DNA of 64,000 bases from Gracilaria domingensis (lineage: Eukaryota; Rhodophyta; Florideophyceae; Gracilariales; Gracilariaceae). The stretch covers positions 248,001 through 312,000 of the forward strand of contig VCMS01000021.1 of the NCBI GenBank assembly GCA_022539475.1, written 5' to 3'. Below are positions 61,969-64,000 of this stretch, one piece after another. The position numbers and the translations under genes are program-made. Numbering within the stretch: the first letter of the stretch is position 1; each line of letters starts with the position of its first letter. The notes beneath the pieces were generated by a model, which was not told where the DNA came from, did no database searches, and was given only the letters and a program-made list of their open reading frames with translations.

Positions 61969-61978
61969 ATATATAAAG
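61969..61978 (+). promoter_or_regulatory. TATA box of the small gene at 62041
   Basis: ATATATAAAG about 65 bp before the ATG, with a CT-rich leader between. Confidence 0.7.
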
Positions 61979-62040
61979 CATGAAACATACTCCTCATTGT
62001 TCTCATTTCTTCTGCGCCAGATTCACCTCTTTCTTCCGTA

Positions 62041-62250
62041 ATGGATCCGAAGCAGATTATCGATGATCCCGTATGTCCCTCATGCGGCCTCACGGCTGCT
62101 GATCAATGGAACGAGGGGTTTTGGGATGTACTACTCGTGCCGGCCGATGCAATTCAACGTCTCGTGAACAAGGATGAGCCCTGTGACCTGGTTAGCGTTC
62201 GAGCCATGTTATTAGAGATCGTTCTTAATAAACGCCGTCAGAACCAGTAA
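62041..62250 (+). CDS. Small TATA-driven protein, 69 aa, with a CPSC motif
   Basis: Starts MDPKQIIDDPVCPSCGLTAA and ends with a basic NKRRQNQ. A TATA box, a 60-nt leader and an AATAAA signal (AGTAATAAAGAG) overlapping the stop make a compact, credible transcription unit. The single CxxC could bind metal as a dimer or with another protein. The rest is acidic then helical (LLVPADAIQRLVNKDEPCDL). No family was recognised. It lies just outside the right inverted repeat of the gag-protease unit. Confidence 0.6.
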   Translation: MDPKQIIDDPVCPSCGLTAADQWNEGFWDVLLVPADAIQRLVNKDEPCDLVSVRAMLLEIVLNKRRQNQ

Positions 62251-62348
62251 TAAAGAGAAAGATTTTTCCCTTTGATCCTATCCCTGTCCTTCCTCACACA
62301 CTCCCCCACCAAAATGACCTCCAGAATGTGCATACTAATAAATCAGTG

Positions 62349-62372
62349 CTTTGAGAAGCGAGCTTCTCAAAG
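62349..62372. repeat. Perfect 11-bp hairpin downstream of the small gene
   Basis: CTTTGAGAAGC and GCTTCTCAAAG around a 2-nt loop. It could influence 3'-end formation or be incidental. Confidence 0.6.
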
Positions 62373-62379
62373 AGGAACA

Positions 62380-63120
62380 ACCGCAAAGCTCCTTAGACAA
62401 CCCAGTTAGCGATTGAGTCAATTTTAAAATAAAAAACTTTGAGCTGGTTCTAACACTAAGGATTGCTGTATTTTATAAAAGTATTCTTTCAAATTCTGCT
62501 GTTAAGGTTACCTCTTTCGAATGCTTCTGTAAAGTTCCTTTGCTTTTGCACATAAAATCGATACAAATTAGCATTGCTTTCGTAGCGAAAATTAAGATAT
62601 GTGTCAAGCAGAAATTGAAACTTTTCGTAAATTTAGAAAAGTTTAGTGACAGACAAAGTACTAAAATTATGCTTTGGATAAGCACTGCCCAGAATTTGGT
62701 GTTGTCCATGGATGTTTTGAGTAGACTCTTAGTAAGAAAGAGGAAAGCTTTTGTGCATATGTTACAGGCAAATCCCAATGCACTTCATACAAGGATTTTC
62801 TTTTTGCTTAATTCTAATTTGTTGGATGTGTTGTGATCTATTGTTGGTTATCTCTCCAAAAAGTGACTTAAATGCGCCGTGTGACATGGCGCATATTTTT
62901 AACAGTTTTTTGTGTAGTCTGCAACTGTTATTGAAAGAAGAGAAGACGTGCTATGTATAGAATGAGCAATTTGACAGTGTCCCAATTTGCAGACTATAGT
63001 TGCCAAAAATGGATGATAAGATGTTTTAAACCAACATTTTTTTCGAGACTAGCTCTAAATTAGATTAAGATTGCTTCAGTACCTAGAGAGAAGGAGCTCT
63101 GCTATCATGGTTCTTGGAGA
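62380..63120. repeat. AT-rich decayed repeat, copy 2
   Basis: Collinear in part with 5823-6795. The best-matching part is 62780-62950 against 6440-6620. No coding potential; a 98-codon frame is composition noise. Confidence 0.5.
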
Positions 63121-64000
63121 GAATTATGTGTGCAACAATGTCATGCTGTACTGTAGTGTGCACATGGAATAGCACCTTGTGAATGGAAGAGGGGCTCTTC
63201 TATTTAGATAAGGGGCTATTCCAGAAAACTTGACAAGAATGCTGCTATTTGGCTCGAATGCGCAGGGTTCGGTGACATGAATTGTGTAGAACACATCTCA
63301 AAACCCATATGGTTTTATAACATGAAAAAGCGCCATAACGAAGAAGAGAGTAGCATCTTTTAACGTTCAAATGTTTAGGTGGTAGTCTCGAATATTTACA
63401 GAGTTCTTATAGTTCCAAAATAGACATTTTTGACATATTCCATATGTTTTTGACAAGCCGTAAAGGACGTGATGCTTGCCTTTCCTGCACAAACTCTAGA
63501 AACTGAAACTGTCTTGTGACCTATAATAGCTGTTATTTCGCCTCCTACACAAGACCACTGTAATGCCTGTGAAATCTGCCAAAAGGGAAATCGCATAATA
63601 AACATATTTCGTCAAGCATTTCTGACGAATGATGGTGCAGTATTTTGATAATTTTGACTTTACCCGTTGAAACGCTGACAGTGTACAGCCGCTTTATTTT
63701 GGGGCAAGTCTAGGAGATGCGGAAATTAGCGTCCAATCGTTTAAGTCAATCAAAACGGTTTACTACGAAACAGTGAAGTCTTCTATATCAATTTGGAAGT
63801 TTTGGAAAGCATTGTTTAAAAATTTCTTCTTTTTAGAATTTTTAGACTTTTTGAAGTTTTGATAAAAAATTACGAGTTTCAAATAGCTCCAAAATTTGTC
63901 TACAGACAACTGAATATTTTAGAAAGAGTGGCTTATCGGGGAGGCACTTCTAGGCTCTCCTTCCGATCTCCACCTGAGCGGAGAGAAAGAAACACCAAGC
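63121..64000. other. AT-rich end of window, no gene seen
   Basis: Only short frames without motifs. Confidence 0.45.

Noticed and set aside
1-64000. CRISPR array, bacterial operon or ribosomal RNA
   Set aside because: No regular spacer-repeat series, no Shine-Dalgarno-led gene strings and no rRNA-like blocks were seen; the window is eukaryotic in style.

Overview
The window looks like a transposon-laden eukaryotic nuclear genome with short, nearly all intronless host genes. Several promoters show a clear TATA box of the type TATATAAA. Secreted proteins carry ordinary signal peptides. The gene style (compact single-exon genes scattered among nested LTR retrotransposons, MULEs and hAT elements, base composition near 50% GC, secreted lytic polysaccharide monooxygenase-like proteins) would fit a florideophyte red alga such as Chondrus. 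This is an inference from style, not a species identification.

Layout. 1-5783: an old minus-strand Ty3/Gypsy-type element (element A) that runs off the left edge and carries an inserted solo LTR. 5781-12500: AT-rich decayed repeats, a C-to-T-eroded LTR copy and a hAT transposase relic. 13995-34225: the host-gene stretch. It holds an orphan secreted protein, a type II membrane protein, a small hAT MITE, two tandem LPMO-like genes that have exchanged sequence by gene conversion, a Myb/SANT-like gene, a very GC-rich WD40-like gene, a von Willebrand A protein and a Cys-rich membrane protein. The last three of these each show one frame jump. 34226-52767: one MULE-type DNA transposon with a perfect 10-bp target duplication and long inverted repeats. 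It encodes a ULP1-like protease, a zinc-finger protein spliced to a MURA-like transposase through a 91-bp intron, and a SWIM finger. Its transposase is split by a young, whole-looking 10.6-kb Ty3/Gypsy-type element (element B, 36824-47424, LTRs about 1.5% apart, 5-bp duplication TTCAC). Element B carries an extra 728-codon antisense ORF. 52768-64000: a second accessory zone with a PD-(D/E)XK (YqaJ-like) nuclease relic cut by an LTR, a foldback element, a gag-plus-protease unit enclosed by long terminal inverted repeats rather than direct LTRs, a tiny TATA-driven gene, and another AT-rich repeat.

The strongest candidates for something undescribed are the inverted-repeat gag-protease unit at about 58660-61815, whose two ends encode the same outward-reading small protein, and the antisense ORF of element B. 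The MULE, with its dense GCTCG subterminal arrays, and the LPMO gene-conversion tract are also well supported. All family calls were made by reading motifs, with no database search. Boundaries described as approximate were aligned by eye.
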